A stretch of DNA of 64,000 nt from Silvania hatchlandensis (GCF_025564065.1 NZ_JAMGZK010000035.1:46485-110484), one strand, 5' to 3'. Shown: positions 8,621-20,663, numbered from the stretch's first letter. The notes: generated by a model not told the origin, from the letters alone. Numbers and translations: made by a program.

Positions 8621-10005
8621 AGTGCCCTTCCGCTATTCTGGTTATTTCTGCCTTGCTGCTCTCCTCGGGAGTTGAGGCTGATTGCCTTGCGGCAGACGAG
8701 CTAAAAGCCAGTGCGGATGTTGTGCTGATGGGACAGGCCTCGTACGTAAACAAAAAGGCGTCTATATGGCGAATTCAGGGCCGTAATCCCTACACTGCGG
8801 ATAATCTGTATAACGATATTGCGTTAAAGCTCAGCAGCGCATGTGCTCTGGTCGAGAATACACTGGATCTGGATTTTTCATTTTATGGACTGGGATATTA
8901 TCCCGCCCTGAGCGTGGGTGCTTTTGAGAAAGACAATCATCGCGCGAAGATGCTGATCGACCAGCTCCGGGTAACCTACACATTATCAGATACCGTGCGG
9001 CTGGAGGGCGGAAAACTCAACACCCCGCAGGGCACGTTCTTTTTACGCTCACCCGCGACGCTGCTCACTAATTTTTATGCAGCCTTTAAGCCAACCCGTC
9101 TTTACGATCCTGACATGAAAGCAGCTTACAGTGAGTCATTCTGGGGAGGGCGATTAACGAAGGCGTTTCGTGATTATGCTCTATCGCTTACCGTGGCACC
9201 GCAATTGACACACATTGACCATTATTATGAATCTTCCGGTAACTGGTCTGCGAATGAGCGTTCTAATAGTAGTGAGCGCTACCTGTTAAGCTATACCGAT
9301 TATCGGCTGAAAAATCATACATCCTCTGTTAGCCTGATGCTGGGCGATTCACCGTCGATCGCGATAGCGGATAGCTACAATTACACCCCCCATTTGGTGA
9401 TAAATGCCGAAGTTGCCTACCATACTGCTCAGCAATGGCGCCATTTTTCTGCCAAAAAGGCGGCTGACGTTCAGGCCTGGCAGTTCCCCTCTTCGCTGTA
9501 TTCGACAGAGAATAAACAAGGAATCGAGCTGGCTATAGGCGGGCAATATACGACTAACCACTTCAGTGTGCTGGGCATGGAGTACTATTTTCAAAGTGAG
9601 GGGTATTCAAAATCTGAGTGGCGTGATCAGACTGATTTTATTCGCTATCTCGATAAAGAAACCGGCTACAGGATGCTGGATCGGGCTTTTGATAACTACA
9701 AATATCTGATGGGATCAGAAATAAGTAATACCACAAATAAAGGCATGCTACAGGGCAAACATTACGTTAATGCCTATGCCAGTTTCCTGAGCGATGATAA
9801 ATCTACCCTGCAACCCTACCTGGCGATGAATATTATGGATGGCAGCGCCTTGTTGGGCATCCATCATGTCAAACCGCTTAAAGGCATGAGTGACAAAGTT
9901 GAACTTTATAGCGGATTGTATAGCGCGCTGGGTAGTAAAGACGCTGAATTTGCCCTCTTTGGTGACACCCTCGGGATTTATATCGGCTTTAAATACCATT
10001 TATAA
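8617..10005 (+). CDS. Probable outer-membrane beta-barrel protein
   Basis: The 462-residue product has a signal peptide (about 1-21, LVISALLLSSGVEA) and then a pattern of alternating polar and hydrophobic residues rich in tyrosine and phenylalanine, with many short turns, ending GIYIGFKYHL. That is what an outer-membrane barrel looks like; I cannot name its family. There is no plug or POTRA domain visible. Translation starts at GTG inside the stop of the LolA-like gene, with AAGAGG at 8605-8610. The position after an ABC exporter and a LolA-like carrier suggests that it receives, inserts or releases the product at the outer membrane. A weak resemblance to DUF1302-type barrels, which often sit beside outer membrane lipoprotein-sorting and MMPL-type genes, would be worth testing. 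Confidence 0.72.
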   Translation: MKCPSAILVISALLLSSGVEADCLAADELKASADVVLMGQASYVNKKASIWRIQGRNPYTADNLYNDIALKLSSACALVENTLDLDFSFYGLGYYPALSVGAFEKDNHRAKMLIDQLRVTYTLSDTVRLEGGKLNTPQGTFFLRSPATLLTNFYAAFKPTRLYDPDMKAAYSESFWGGRLTKAFRDYALSLTVAPQLTHIDHYYESSGNWSANERSNSSERYLLSYTDYRLKNHTSSVSLMLGDSPSIAIADSYNYTPHLVINAEVAYHTAQQWRHFSAKKAADVQAWQFPSSLYSTENKQGIELAIGGQYTTNHFSVLGMEYYFQSEGYSKSEWRDQTDFIRYLDKETGYRMLDRAFDNYKYLMGSEISNTTNKGMLQGKHYVNAYASFLSDDKSTLQPYLAMNIMDGSALLGIHHVKPLKGMSDKVELYSGLYSALGSKDAEFALFGDTLGIYIGFKYHL

Positions 10006-10015
10006 GGATATGGGT

Positions 10016-10948
10016 ATGAAGAAAAATCAGTCAGTGCAGCCCTTGGTTCTTCTGTTTGCGGGACAGGGAAACCCGGTCATTGGGATGGGAAGTGATTTAT
10101 GGGATCGCAATGCATCCACAAAACAGATCTGGGATTGCGCCAGCGATATCACCGGGAAGGATATTCGCCGTCTGTGTCAGAAAGGACCGATGAATCGCCT
10201 GATTCAGACAACGGTACAGCAGGTTGCGGTGACGGCAATTAACGTGATGCTTTACCGTCTTTGGGCTGAACAACCTGAACCTGCACAAATTGTGGGCGCC
10301 TGCGGACACAGCGTCGGTGAATACAGCGCACTCTATGCGGCAGGCGCGATAACGCTGGAAGCCTTGTTTGGCATGATCCACGTCCGGGCGAATATCATGC
10401 ATGACATTAGTCAACGTCATAAAGGCGCCATGCTGGCCGTTAAAGGTGCTGATTACCAGACGATGAAGAACCTGATTTCAGGTTCAGGTATGGCCGTCGA
10501 CATCAGTTGCGATAACAGTCCGTGTCAGCAGGTCATTGGTGGAACCGTATCTGAGTTGAGTCAGTTCTCGCGCATCCTGATGGATTATAGTTTTGACGTT
10601 GTGAAGCTGGGCGTCAGCGGGGCCTGGCATACGCGCCTGATGAGTGAGGGCGTTCAGCGGATGCGAGACGCTCTGGCCGGTTTCGACATCCGCCCGCCGG
10701 TACATGATGTGATGATGAATGTGACAGGGCAGGCGGAATTCAACCCGGAGCAGATCAGAGAGAACTTATCTTTGCATCTGACCCATACGGTGCAGTGGAC
10801 ACATTCAATGGCGTCGTTGTTGCAACAATCTACGCCGGTAATGTTTGTCGAAATGAGTAACAAAGCCTATCTGGGACAGATCCTCAATGACTTTACCGGT
10901 TTCACGCCAGAAGCGTTGATCCATTGTAGAAAAGTCACCGGACTATAA
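10016..10948 (+). CDS. Malonyl-CoA:ACP transacylase-like protein
   Basis: A 310-residue FabD-type acyltransferase. It has the opening VLLFAGQGNPVIGMG (GQG motif), the nucleophile elbow GHSVGEY with Ser99, an RANIMHD segment where FabD has its substrate-binding arginine, and the catalytic histidine in SGAWHTRLM (His205). All catalytic residues needed to load a malonyl-type unit onto an acyl carrier protein are present. I chose the ATG at 10016 because AAGGA at 10004-10008 is seven bases upstream; an ATG at 10010 in the same frame is too close. It begins 10 bases after the barrel gene, so it belongs to the same operon although transport genes separate it from the ketosynthases. It is a second fabD-like gene dedicated to this pathway, as in other pathway-specific polyketide clusters. 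Confidence 0.87.
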   Translation: MKKNQSVQPLVLLFAGQGNPVIGMGSDLWDRNASTKQIWDCASDITGKDIRRLCQKGPMNRLIQTTVQQVAVTAINVMLYRLWAEQPEPAQIVGACGHSVGEYSALYAAGAITLEALFGMIHVRANIMHDISQRHKGAMLAVKGADYQTMKNLISGSGMAVDISCDNSPCQQVIGGTVSELSQFSRILMDYSFDVVKLGVSGAWHTRLMSEGVQRMRDALAGFDIRPPVHDVMMNVTGQAEFNPEQIRENLSLHLTHTVQWTHSMASLLQQSTPVMFVEMSNKAYLGQILNDFTGFTPEALIHCRKVTGL

Positions 10949-10955
10949 AGGGGCG

Positions 10956-11960
10956 ATGATGATTCCTGACTATCTGGCTTATTTTCGCTATCAGGATAAG
11001 CGGCTTATCCCTTACCTGTACGTCATTACCTTCATGCTGCTGGGCTTTTACTGGAAAAACAACGGATACACATTCGTTAAGGGGGATGCCGTGAGCCTTA
11101 GCATTGTGTTGTCTTTAATCGCGTTCAATTTTATCTATGAACTGAGAGGCTACTGGGCTTACAAATGTGTGGTCAAGAAAATTGACGCATCCACTGTGCC
11201 AGGCAACTCGCCGTCACGATATCAAGCCATGCTTTTGCATCCGCTGATCGGCACCGTTTTATGCTGGGTACTCTTTTATCTGATCGTCAGTGGCTTTCTG
11301 CAATACCTCTCACCTGGGTATGTATTGCCTTGCATTGCCCTGGCTTCACCAGCGCTGATGTACCTGATATTCAGATTTGCCCGTTTTTATTACGTGAGGC
11401 AGATGAAGCAGGCGGTCGTCGACAGGGTGAAGTATCGCAACTTACATTGCTATGCGGGTCTTAATCTGTTGCTCACGATTCTGATGAGCGCGCTGATTAT
11501 CAGTCCACTGCGCGTTCACGATGATTTCTCGCTGTTGGAGGGTTTTTTTTCTGCGCGCCTGATGGTTGCGATGCTAATTCTGTGTGCCATCGTGCTGGCT
11601 ATAAATCTGATGTTCATTCACCCCTCACGCCGCTACGCTTTTTTGGGGCGTTTGTTCCTGCAGGAGATCGATTTTAACTTCTCCGCATCCCTGCCATTGC
11701 GCGGGTTATACGATATGCCGTTATGGGCAAGATTGATCGTGTTGTTGATTATCGAATCGCTGTGGTTAATCATCATCAGCGCGATCCTGTCGTTGGTAGG
11801 ATGGCATGTCTATTTCGAAATCTATTATCTGCTCTGTATCGTGCCCGCGATGATTTATTATTACCTGCATATTTACTGGCGCTGGCACAATGATTATCTG
11901 ATGGCGTGTGATATGTATTTACGTTGGGGAGTCATTGATAAACAAACCACGCTTTGGTAG
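10956..11960 (+). CDS. Polytopic membrane protein of unknown function
   Basis: A 334-residue integral membrane protein with about eight hydrophobic segments (near 23-40, 46-63, 95-117, 125-142, 170-190, 205-225, 260-282 and 290-308 by eye). Charged loops lie between them and a WRWHNDYLMACDMYLRWG tail may be cytoplasmic. No transporter or enzyme signature is recognisable. An ATG at 10956 or 10959 follows AAAGGGG. It is the last gene of the plus-strand operon, seven bases after the transacylase gene, and a terminator follows at 11994. Candidates are a membrane acyl- or glycosyl-transfer enzyme, a self-protection protein or an assembly factor; sequence alone does not decide. Confidence 0.72.
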   Translation: MMIPDYLAYFRYQDKRLIPYLYVITFMLLGFYWKNNGYTFVKGDAVSLSIVLSLIAFNFIYELRGYWAYKCVVKKIDASTVPGNSPSRYQAMLLHPLIGTVLCWVLFYLIVSGFLQYLSPGYVLPCIALASPALMYLIFRFARFYYVRQMKQAVVDRVKYRNLHCYAGLNLLLTILMSALIISPLRVHDDFSLLEGFFSARLMVAMLILCAIVLAINLMFIHPSRRYAFLGRLFLQEIDFNFSASLPLRGLYDMPLWARLIVLLIIESLWLIIISAILSLVGWHVYFEIYYLLCIVPAMIYYYLHIYWRWHNDYLMACDMYLRWGVIDKQTTLW

Positions 11961-11993
11961 CGGGTTGTCCTGTCGTAATGGGATGGTTAAAAT

Positions 11994-12031
11994 AAGGCCT
12001 GTCAATAAAAGCATTGACAGGCCTTTTATTA
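11994..12031. terminator. Bidirectional terminator between ketosynthase operon and microcin-like gene
   Basis: A perfect 13-base-pair stem (AAGGCCTGTCAAT at 11994-12006 with its complement at 12013-12025) closes a six-base loop. T-rich sequence follows on the plus strand, and TTATTTTA precedes it as read on the minus strand, so it can end both converging units. Confidence 0.9.
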
Positions 12032-12032
12032 T

Positions 12033-12359
12033 TTATTTTTGCAGCGCGTAGTTAAATTTTCCCCAGTCTGTCGCAGCTTCAGCAACAAAGTTTGACCAGA
12101 TACCAGAGATTGAATACGTCAATTCGTTCACATGATCGTCGATAATGCCCTTAGAGTCAAAAGGTGAATTACCAAACAAATTACCAACAATATCAAAAGC
12201 CCCATCCATAACAGTAAGAGCAGTACTAAAGCCTACTTCAACACCGGCTTTGACCAGCCCAAATGCGGATTGAATGGTAAAGCTGGTCAATGCGCAAGGA
12301 AGGCTCAGAATACCGGCGCCGGTAACAGATTCCATTTCAGTCAGTGTTAATTCTTTCAC
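12033..12359 (-). CDS. Class II microcin-like peptide precursor with double-glycine-type leader
   Basis: The 108-residue product starts VKELTLTEMESVTGAG (GTG start read as Met). This is close to the leaders of class II microcins such as MccV, MccL and MccN, with the order M-[RK]-E-L-T-x-x-E-M-x-x-V-[ST]-G-[GA], which peptidase-containing ABC exporters cleave after GG or GA. The predicted mature part, about 92-94 residues, is hydrophobic and small-residue-rich in its first half (SAFGLVKAGVEVGFSTAL) with a single cysteine, and more polar at the end. The GTG is chosen over an in-frame ATG at 12399-12401 because AAGGAA sits six bases before it and the leader motif starts exactly there. The gene has its own promoter (12464-12492) and shares a terminator with the converging ketosynthase operon. 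No exporter or immunity gene is adjacent. It could also be a non-bacteriocin secreted peptide. Confidence 0.75.
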   Translation of the reverse strand: MKELTLTEMESVTGAGILSLPCALTSFTIQSAFGLVKAGVEVGFSTALTVMDGAFDIVGNLFGNSPFDSKGIIDDHVNELTYSISGIWSNFVAEAATDWGKFNYALQK

Positions 12360-12390
12360 TTTTATTTCCTTATTAAATGAACAAGAGAAT

Positions 12391-12447
12391 GTAAGCGTCA
12401 TGCTTACGGTCCAAGATTACCATCTATTAATCTCTGAAGGATAGAGA
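12391..12447 (-). promoter_or_regulatory. Hairpins in the leader of the microcin-like gene
   Basis: Two short inverted repeats lie in the predicted untranslated leader: GTAAGC/GCTTAC (12391-12407, five-base loop) and TCTCT/AGAGA (12431-12447). They could shape the mRNA around the start region. No known riboswitch is recognised. Confidence 0.4.
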
Positions 12448-12463
12448 TCAGTGAATACAAGCG

Positions 12464-12492
12464 AATATATGTTGATTTTTTAACTTAACCAA
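12464..12492 (-). promoter_or_regulatory. Sigma-70-type promoter of the microcin-like gene
   Basis: Read on the minus strand, TTGGTT (12492-12487) and TATATT (12469-12464) are 17 bases apart in AT-rich DNA. The transcript would start near 12457, giving a leader of about 100 bases. The rest of the 12493-12607 interval holds no gene that I can support. Confidence 0.6.
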
Positions 12493-12607
12493 TATTATGG
12501 AGTTATAGGTTTGGTGTTTATAATTGATTTTTTATATGTAAAAAAAGGGGGGGTAATAGAGGGCAAACTGATTATTTTGTAATTGAGTGAGGAATATGCG
12601 GTGTTAA

Positions 12608-12645
12608 TAAAAAAACAGCCCGCAACCATGGCGGTTGCGAGCTGT
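12608..12645 (-). terminator. Terminator of the cyo operon
   Basis: On the minus strand a 12-pair stem with one mismatch (12633-12644 with 12616-12627) is followed by a run of T residues (12614-12608), 35 bases after the cyoE stop. Confidence 0.85.
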
Positions 12646-12680
12646 TGAGTCTTCAGGCCTGATAAACAGGCTGTCCGCAC

Positions 12681-13568
12681 TTACCAGACGTAGGTCAGCA
12701 GATTATGTGAATCTGGCACCATAAAGTCCACGGACATCATCACTGAGAGGGAGGTGATAGCGACAATCGAGAACACAAACAGCTTACGCGCCCAGACCTT
12801 GTCGTCTTCCACTTTATAGCCCCGCAGCGCCATACCGAGCCACCAGACGCTCACTGCCGCAGCTACTACCAGATATTTGTATCCTGCGTAGCCGCCCAGA
12901 GAGAGCATCAGCGTCGCCACGGCAAAGGCGATGATGTAAAGCGTGATATGGTTCTTGGCGACTGAAATGCCTTTCACCACCGGCAGAACCGGAATGTTCG
13001 CCGCCTGATAATCCTTAAAGCGGAAAATCGCAATGGCGTAGGAGTGCGGCATCTGCCACAGGCTAAAGATAGCCAGTAGGATCAGCGCACCGCTGTCGAA
13101 CTCATTGGTGACCGCGCAGTAGCCAATCACCGGCGGCGCAGCGCCGGAGAGTGAACCAATCAGCGTACCGTAGACGGAGTGACGTTTCATATACAGGCTG
13201 TAGACGCCTACATACACCACGAAACCCATTACCCCCAGCCAGCAGGCCAGAGGGTTGGCGCCGAACCACAGCAGCATAAAGCCAGCAATACCCAGCAACG
13301 TGGCGTACACCAGCGAGACGGTAGGGGATATCAGGCCTTTGACAAGCACCCGATTCTTGGTCCTTTCCATCTTCCTGTCGATATCCATGTCGATGTAGTT
13401 GTTAAATACACAACCGGACGCCACAACCAGCGACACGCCGATCAGCGTAGATGCAAAGAGGGTGTAATCGATACTGCCCTTAGAGGCCAGCAGGAACCCT
13501 CCGATCACCGAGATCAGGTTGCCAAAGATGATGCCTGGTTTCGTTACTTGCAGGTATTGCTTAAACAT
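12681..13568 (-). CDS. cyoE: Heme O synthase (protoheme IX farnesyltransferase)
   Basis: CyoE attaches a farnesyl group to heme b to make heme O for cytochrome bo3. The 295-residue protein is a UbiA-superfamily prenyltransferase with about seven to nine membrane helices. The first aspartate-rich motif reads [15 protein letters not shown] at 56-70. A second conserved cytoplasmic loop contains [12 protein letters not shown] near 195. The start at 13568 gives [12 protein letters not shown] as in E. coli; an in-frame ATG 45 bases upstream overlaps cyoD and adds an unconserved extension. It is the last gene of cyoABCDE, 11 bases after cyoD. Confidence 0.97.
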   Translation of the reverse strand: MFKQYLQVTKPGIIFGNLISVIGGFLLASKGSIDYTLFASTLIGVSLVVASGCVFNNYIDMDIDRKMERTKNRVLVKGLISPTVSLVYATLLGIAGFMLLWFGANPLACWLGVMGFVVYVGVYSLYMKRHSVYGTLIGSLSGAAPPVIGYCAVTNEFDSGALILLAIFSLWQMPHSYAIAIFRFKDYQAANIPVLPVVKGISVAKNHITLYIIAFAVATLMLSLGGYAGYKYLVVAAAVSVWWLGMALRGYKVEDDKVWARKLFVFSIVAITSLSVMMSVDFMVPDSHNLLTYVW

Positions 13569-13579
13569 ACTCGCCGCTC

Positions 13580-13905
13580 TTAGTGAACCATCATGTTGTA
13601 GTTGAGGTTCCACATAATCCAGATGGAGCCGACTACCAGGATTGCGATGATAATCACGGTAAAGACAAAGGCAGTCATATTCCAGCCTTCATCGGACTTG
13701 GTGTTCATGTGCAGGAAGCAAACCAGATGCACCAGAATCTGCACTACCGCGGTCACCAGGACAGTGCCCAGGATTGCCGCGTGAGATGCAGTACCGCTCA
13801 TCACCATCCAGAACGGGATCACCGTCAGGATGATCGACAGGATAAAACCTGTCATGTAGGTTTTTACGCTACCGTGGGAAGCGCCATGATCGTTAGTATG
13901 ACTCA

Positions 13906-13906
<1 letters not shown>
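13580..13906 (-). CDS. cyoD: Cytochrome bo3 ubiquinol oxidase subunit IV
   Basis: The 108-residue CyoD has three membrane helices (about 18-38, 46-67 and 79-100) after a short polar start [15 protein letters not shown]. It assists assembly and stability of the oxidase, especially around CuB in subunit I. The start codon overlaps the cyoC stop by one base (TAATG), so the two are translationally coupled. An upstream in-frame start would lie inside cyoC and is not used by the family. Confidence 0.97.
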
Positions 13907-17465
<3,559 letters not shown>

Positions 17466-17515
17466 TTAACGACCTCAATTCCACGGGGACCTGGTGGCGT
17501 TTAAAGTGTGGGGGC

Positions 17516-17544
17516 ATTTTACGGGAAGGTTACATTACTGTAAA
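17516..17544 (-). promoter_or_regulatory. Promoter of the cyoABCDE operon
   Basis: On the minus strand TTTACA (17544-17539) and TAAAAT (17521-17516) are exactly 17 bases apart, about 50 bases before cyoA. In E. coli this promoter is repressed by ArcA and Fnr when oxygen is low; no specific operator is assigned here. The remaining 17545-17941 stretch is AT-rich and shows no gene that I can support. Confidence 0.75.
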
Positions 17545-17941
17545 CATCATTAGACCTGTGTCAGGACCGTGTTACCGGGTTCTGCCGGATAAGTCACACA
17601 TGTTGCAAAATATTAACGATTTTGCAGTGCAAGCGCCGTCGGGTGGGCGTTATAACGAAACCGCCTCTGCCGGAGTGGTAAAGCGGGCAATTGGTATAAC
17701 CATTACTAAAAACAAACAATTAATTAACAATTCATTATCAACAAAAGGACAAGTGCAAAACGTAAAATTAAACTTTCTTTTGCTGAATCGGTTAATGGAA
17801 AATAGCGTTTAATACGGGTTCCAATAATTTCCGGAATTCTTAGTCGCACAAATCAACAAATATTATTTTTGTCCGTGGGAATTTATTAACCGTTATAATT
17901 TCGCATCGTTATTACAACGGTAAATAACGTTTTAACTGACC

Positions 17942-19417
17942 TTATACTGCCTGGATTTTGCGCAGTGCCAGGTAATCGAGCAGGGCTCCCGTCAGGATCC
18001 CGGTCAGGGCAAACAGCGCGCCGATATCCAGCAGCAGCACCGTAAACGGTAGCGCCAGCGAGGTCGTGGCATTAATGATTAACACTACCAGCCACAGCGC
18101 CAGCGCGACGCATCCAATCAGCAATAGCGTTAAAGCAAAGCGATAGACGGACGGATAGGATGTTCGTGGCATAAATTGTTCGGTTTGCTGGGTATATTCC
18201 AGCGTCTGACGGCAAAATAATAACAGCACCAGGCCGGGAATCGCCGCGAACACTGAGAATAAATAGAACGCAGGCCAGCCGTGCGCTTCAACAAACCATC
18301 CTGCGATCGGCCCGACATACACCCGACCCACGGCAGACAGCGCAGAGAGCAGGGCGAACTGGGTGGCCGAGAAGGACTTGTTGCATAAGGTCATCAGCAG
18401 GGCGACAAACGCCGCTGTTCCCATCCCGCCGCACAGGTTTTCAAAGAATACCGCCGCCGCCATGCTGAACATGTGCTTGTCCGTAATGGCGAGTAGCCAG
18501 TAACCGGCGTTTGAAATCCCCTGCAAAATGCCGAAGATCATCAGCGCGCGGAACAGGCTTAAGCGCTGCATCAGCACCCCGCCATACAGCGCCCCGACGA
18601 TGGTGGCTATCAATCCCAGCGTTTTATTGACCACGCCCACTTCTCCGGCATCAAAACCGACGCCGCGAATCAAAAAGGTGGTGGTCAGGCTCATCGCAAA
18701 CGCGTCGCCGAGTTTGTACAGCACGATCAGCAGCAGAATAAGCCAGGCGTTGTTACGGCCAAAGAAGTCGCGCAGCGGTTCGGCGACCGCCTGTTCCAGC
18801 GAGCGGGGAACCGGGATCACGTCGCTCGGTTCCGGCGCCAGCAGCGTGGCAATCATGCACGGGATCAGCAGCACGGCCATCAGCCAGTACATTCCCTGCC
18901 AGCCGAGATAGCGATCCGCCAGCCACAGCGCCAGCCCGCCGGAAACCAGCATCCCCAGACGGTAGCCCAGCACGCTGATGGCGGCGCCTGTGCCACGCTC
19001 TTCGGCGGAGAGTACGTCGGTTTTCCAGGCATCGAAGACGATATCCTGCGAGGCAGAGCAGAAGGCGATCACCACCGCCAGCGCGGCCATCCAACGCAGC
19101 TGCGTCGTGGGTTCCAGGAACCCCATCGCCGCTACCGCCAGCAGCAGCAGACCCTGGGTGATCAGCAACCAGCCACGACGCCTGCCAAGGAATGGCGGGG
19201 TGTAGCGGTCCATCATCGGTGACCATAAAAACTTAAACACGTAGGCCTGACCGACCAGCGAGAAAAAGCCGATGGTCTTAAGATCGATATTCTCAACGGT
19301 CATCCAGGCTTGTAGCGTGCCGGACGTCAGCGCGAGCGGTAAACCGGAGGCAAAACCGAGGATCAGCAAGATAGCTGATTTTGGCTGCTGGAAAATACGT
19401 AAGTATTGACTGGACAT
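17942..19417 (-). CDS. ampG: Muropeptide permease AmpG
   Basis: AmpG is a major-facilitator permease that brings GlcNAc-anhydroMurNAc muropeptides from the periplasm into the cytoplasm for cell-wall recycling, and so feeds the signal for AmpR-controlled beta-lactamase in species that have ampC. The 491-residue protein has the E. coli length, many membrane helices and the family start (QQPKSAILLILGFASGLPLALT) with a typical LWSPMMDRYTPPFLGRRRGW loop between helices 2 and 3. It follows yajG by 44 bases on the same strand. Confidence 0.97.
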   Translation of the reverse strand: MSSQYLRIFQQPKSAILLILGFASGLPLALTSGTLQAWMTVENIDLKTIGFFSLVGQAYVFKFLWSPMMDRYTPPFLGRRRGWLLITQGLLLLAVAAMGFLEPTTQLRWMAALAVVIAFCSASQDIVFDAWKTDVLSAEERGTGAAISVLGYRLGMLVSGGLALWLADRYLGWQGMYWLMAVLLIPCMIATLLAPEPSDVIPVPRSLEQAVAEPLRDFFGRNNAWLILLLIVLYKLGDAFAMSLTTTFLIRGVGFDAGEVGVVNKTLGLIATIVGALYGGVLMQRLSLFRALMIFGILQGISNAGYWLLAITDKHMFSMAAAVFFENLCGGMGTAAFVALLMTLCNKSFSATQFALLSALSAVGRVYVGPIAGWFVEAHGWPAFYLFSVFAAIPGLVLLLFCRQTLEYTQQTEQFMPRTSYPSVYRFALTLLLIGCVALALWLVVLIINATTSLALPFTVLLLDIGALFALTGILTGALLDYLALRKIQAV

Positions 19418-19461
19418 GGGGCGTTAACTGACCCGGCAGGGCACCGGGTCAGCAGGCACAA

Positions 19462-20040
19462 TTAACGTGCGTTTTGCTTGATGAATTCGTGAATGCTGGT
19501 GTCCTGCGCCATATCGGCGATGGTATCGGTCAGCACGCTGTTCACGGCATCAGCGATGTTTTTGTTGGTTGCCTGGAAGGCGCCTTCAACGGAGTAGCTT
19601 GCACGGTAGTTCTTGTTCATCTTGTTGCCATTCTTCGCCGTGGCGATGATAGCGATATCAGCTTTGGTCGCGATGTTGTAGCGCACGTTGCCCTGAGAGA
19701 CGTCGGCGTACAGATTGTTGACGATGATCTGCAGATCAACGGCACCGCTTGGGCCAACCATATAGCCGCGGGAGGTCATCTGCTTCTCGAGCACTTCCTG
19801 CAGCAAGAAGCGCAGATCGCGCGAGGCGGTCAGCGTCACCAGCTGGTTTTCACGCGTCACTTTCGCCAGCGCCTGGTCTTTACGCTGGTCCGCGCCGTTG
19901 ATGCTGACAGTCACGCCCATCAGGCTCGGATCCTGCTGTGGCAAGGAAATTTTCGGGGAGACGTCAATGGTGGTTGGAGGGGTTGCACAGCCAGCCAGCA
20001 TAAAAAGGGCGACCAGCGGTAAAATGAGTTTTTTTAACAT
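19462..20040 (-). CDS. yajG: YajG lipoprotein
   Basis: A 192-residue outer-membrane lipoprotein with signal peptide and lipobox LAGC (Cys18). The body is a single conserved domain with the start PPTTIDVSPKISLPQQDPSL typical of YajG. Its function is not settled. It lies upstream of ampG on the same strand, as in E. coli, and is divergent from bolA. Confidence 0.95.
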   Translation of the reverse strand: MLKKLILPLVALFMLAGCATPPTTIDVSPKISLPQQDPSLMGVTVSINGADQRKDQALAKVTRENQLVTLTASRDLRFLLQEVLEKQMTSRGYMVGPSGAVDLQIIVNNLYADVSQGNVRYNIATKADIAIIATAKNGNKMNKNYRASYSVEGAFQATNKNIADAVNSVLTDTIADMAQDTSIHEFIKQNAR

Positions 20041-20276
20041 GTTCGGGCTCTCAACGAATCGTAGGCATAATATAGAGAAAAATTGCCGCCATCATAACAT
20101 CGCCAACGGCGAGGGGAAGTAGTCAACGCATGTAAATTCATCGCCTTGTCTGAAAACTGACCACCTGAGGCGCTTTCATGTCGTACAGGCGACAAAACGG
20201 CTTCCCCCCTATAAGACTTCATCCCTTTGAATGAGAAAATCAGACGAAAGCTAATTTTTTGTTGTCTTCTTGTTAT

Positions 20277-20300
20277 GCAAGCGGTAAAAGCGGCTAACAT
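20277..20300 (+). promoter_or_regulatory. Probable stress (gearbox-type) promoter of bolA
   Basis: GCGGTAAAAGCGGCTAAC resembles the gearbox, RpoS-dependent bolA1p of E. coli, including the extended -10 CGGCTA. It lies about 50 bases before bolA. The assignment is from memory of the E. coli promoter. The rest of the 20041-20345 divergent region shows no gene. Confidence 0.5.
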
Positions 20301-20345
20301 TTAAAGGGATGGGTGACATCTCAGCGTTGTCGGAGGAGTAATTTC

Positions 20346-20663
20346 ATGATGATACGTGAACAGATAGAAGATAAGTTAAGGGCGGCGTTTGAACCTGTGT
20401 TCCTTGAAGTCGTCGACGAAAGCTATCGTCATAACGTACCGGCAGGGTCTGAAAGCCACTTCAAGGTCGTGCTGGTCAGCGATCGCTTTGTCGGGGAGCG
20501 GTTCCTTAATCGCCACCGTATGATTTACGGTACCCTGACGGAAGAACTCTCCACCACCGTACACGCGCTGGCGCTGCACACCTACACCATTAAGGAATGG
20601 AAAGGGTTGCAGGATACCATCTTTGCGTCGCCGCCGTGCCGGGGAGCCGGGACTATCGCGTAA
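20346..20663 (+). CDS. bolA: BolA transcriptional regulator / iron-sulfur partner
   Basis: BolA (105 residues) has the alpha-beta BolA/IbaG fold. It binds monothiol glutaredoxin GrxD with a [2Fe-2S] cluster and controls morphology and biofilm genes under stress. Conserved blocks [15 protein letters not shown] near 30-45 and NRHRMIYG near 54-61 are present. Of two adjacent ATGs at 20346 and 20349, the first matches the E. coli length; GGAGGAG lies upstream at 20332-20338. Confidence 0.96.
   Translation: MMIREQIEDKLRAAFEPVFLEVVDESYRHNVPAGSESHFKVVLVSDRFVGERFLNRHRMIYGTLTEELSTTVHALALHTYTIKEWKGLQDTIFASPPCRGAGTIA

Noticed and set aside
3..11960. Idea that the left operon is an ordinary aryl polyene cluster
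   Set aside because: The window has an FtsX-type ABC exporter and a KS fusion but none of the aryl-polyene markers such as an MMPL exporter or an ammonia lyase. It cannot be fully excluded because the left part is missing.
12495..12680. 61-codon minus-strand frame between cyoE and the microcin-like gene, considered as an immunity protein
   Set aside because: Its first third is the cyo terminator hairpin, it has no ribosome site, and a single hydrophobic stretch is weak evidence.
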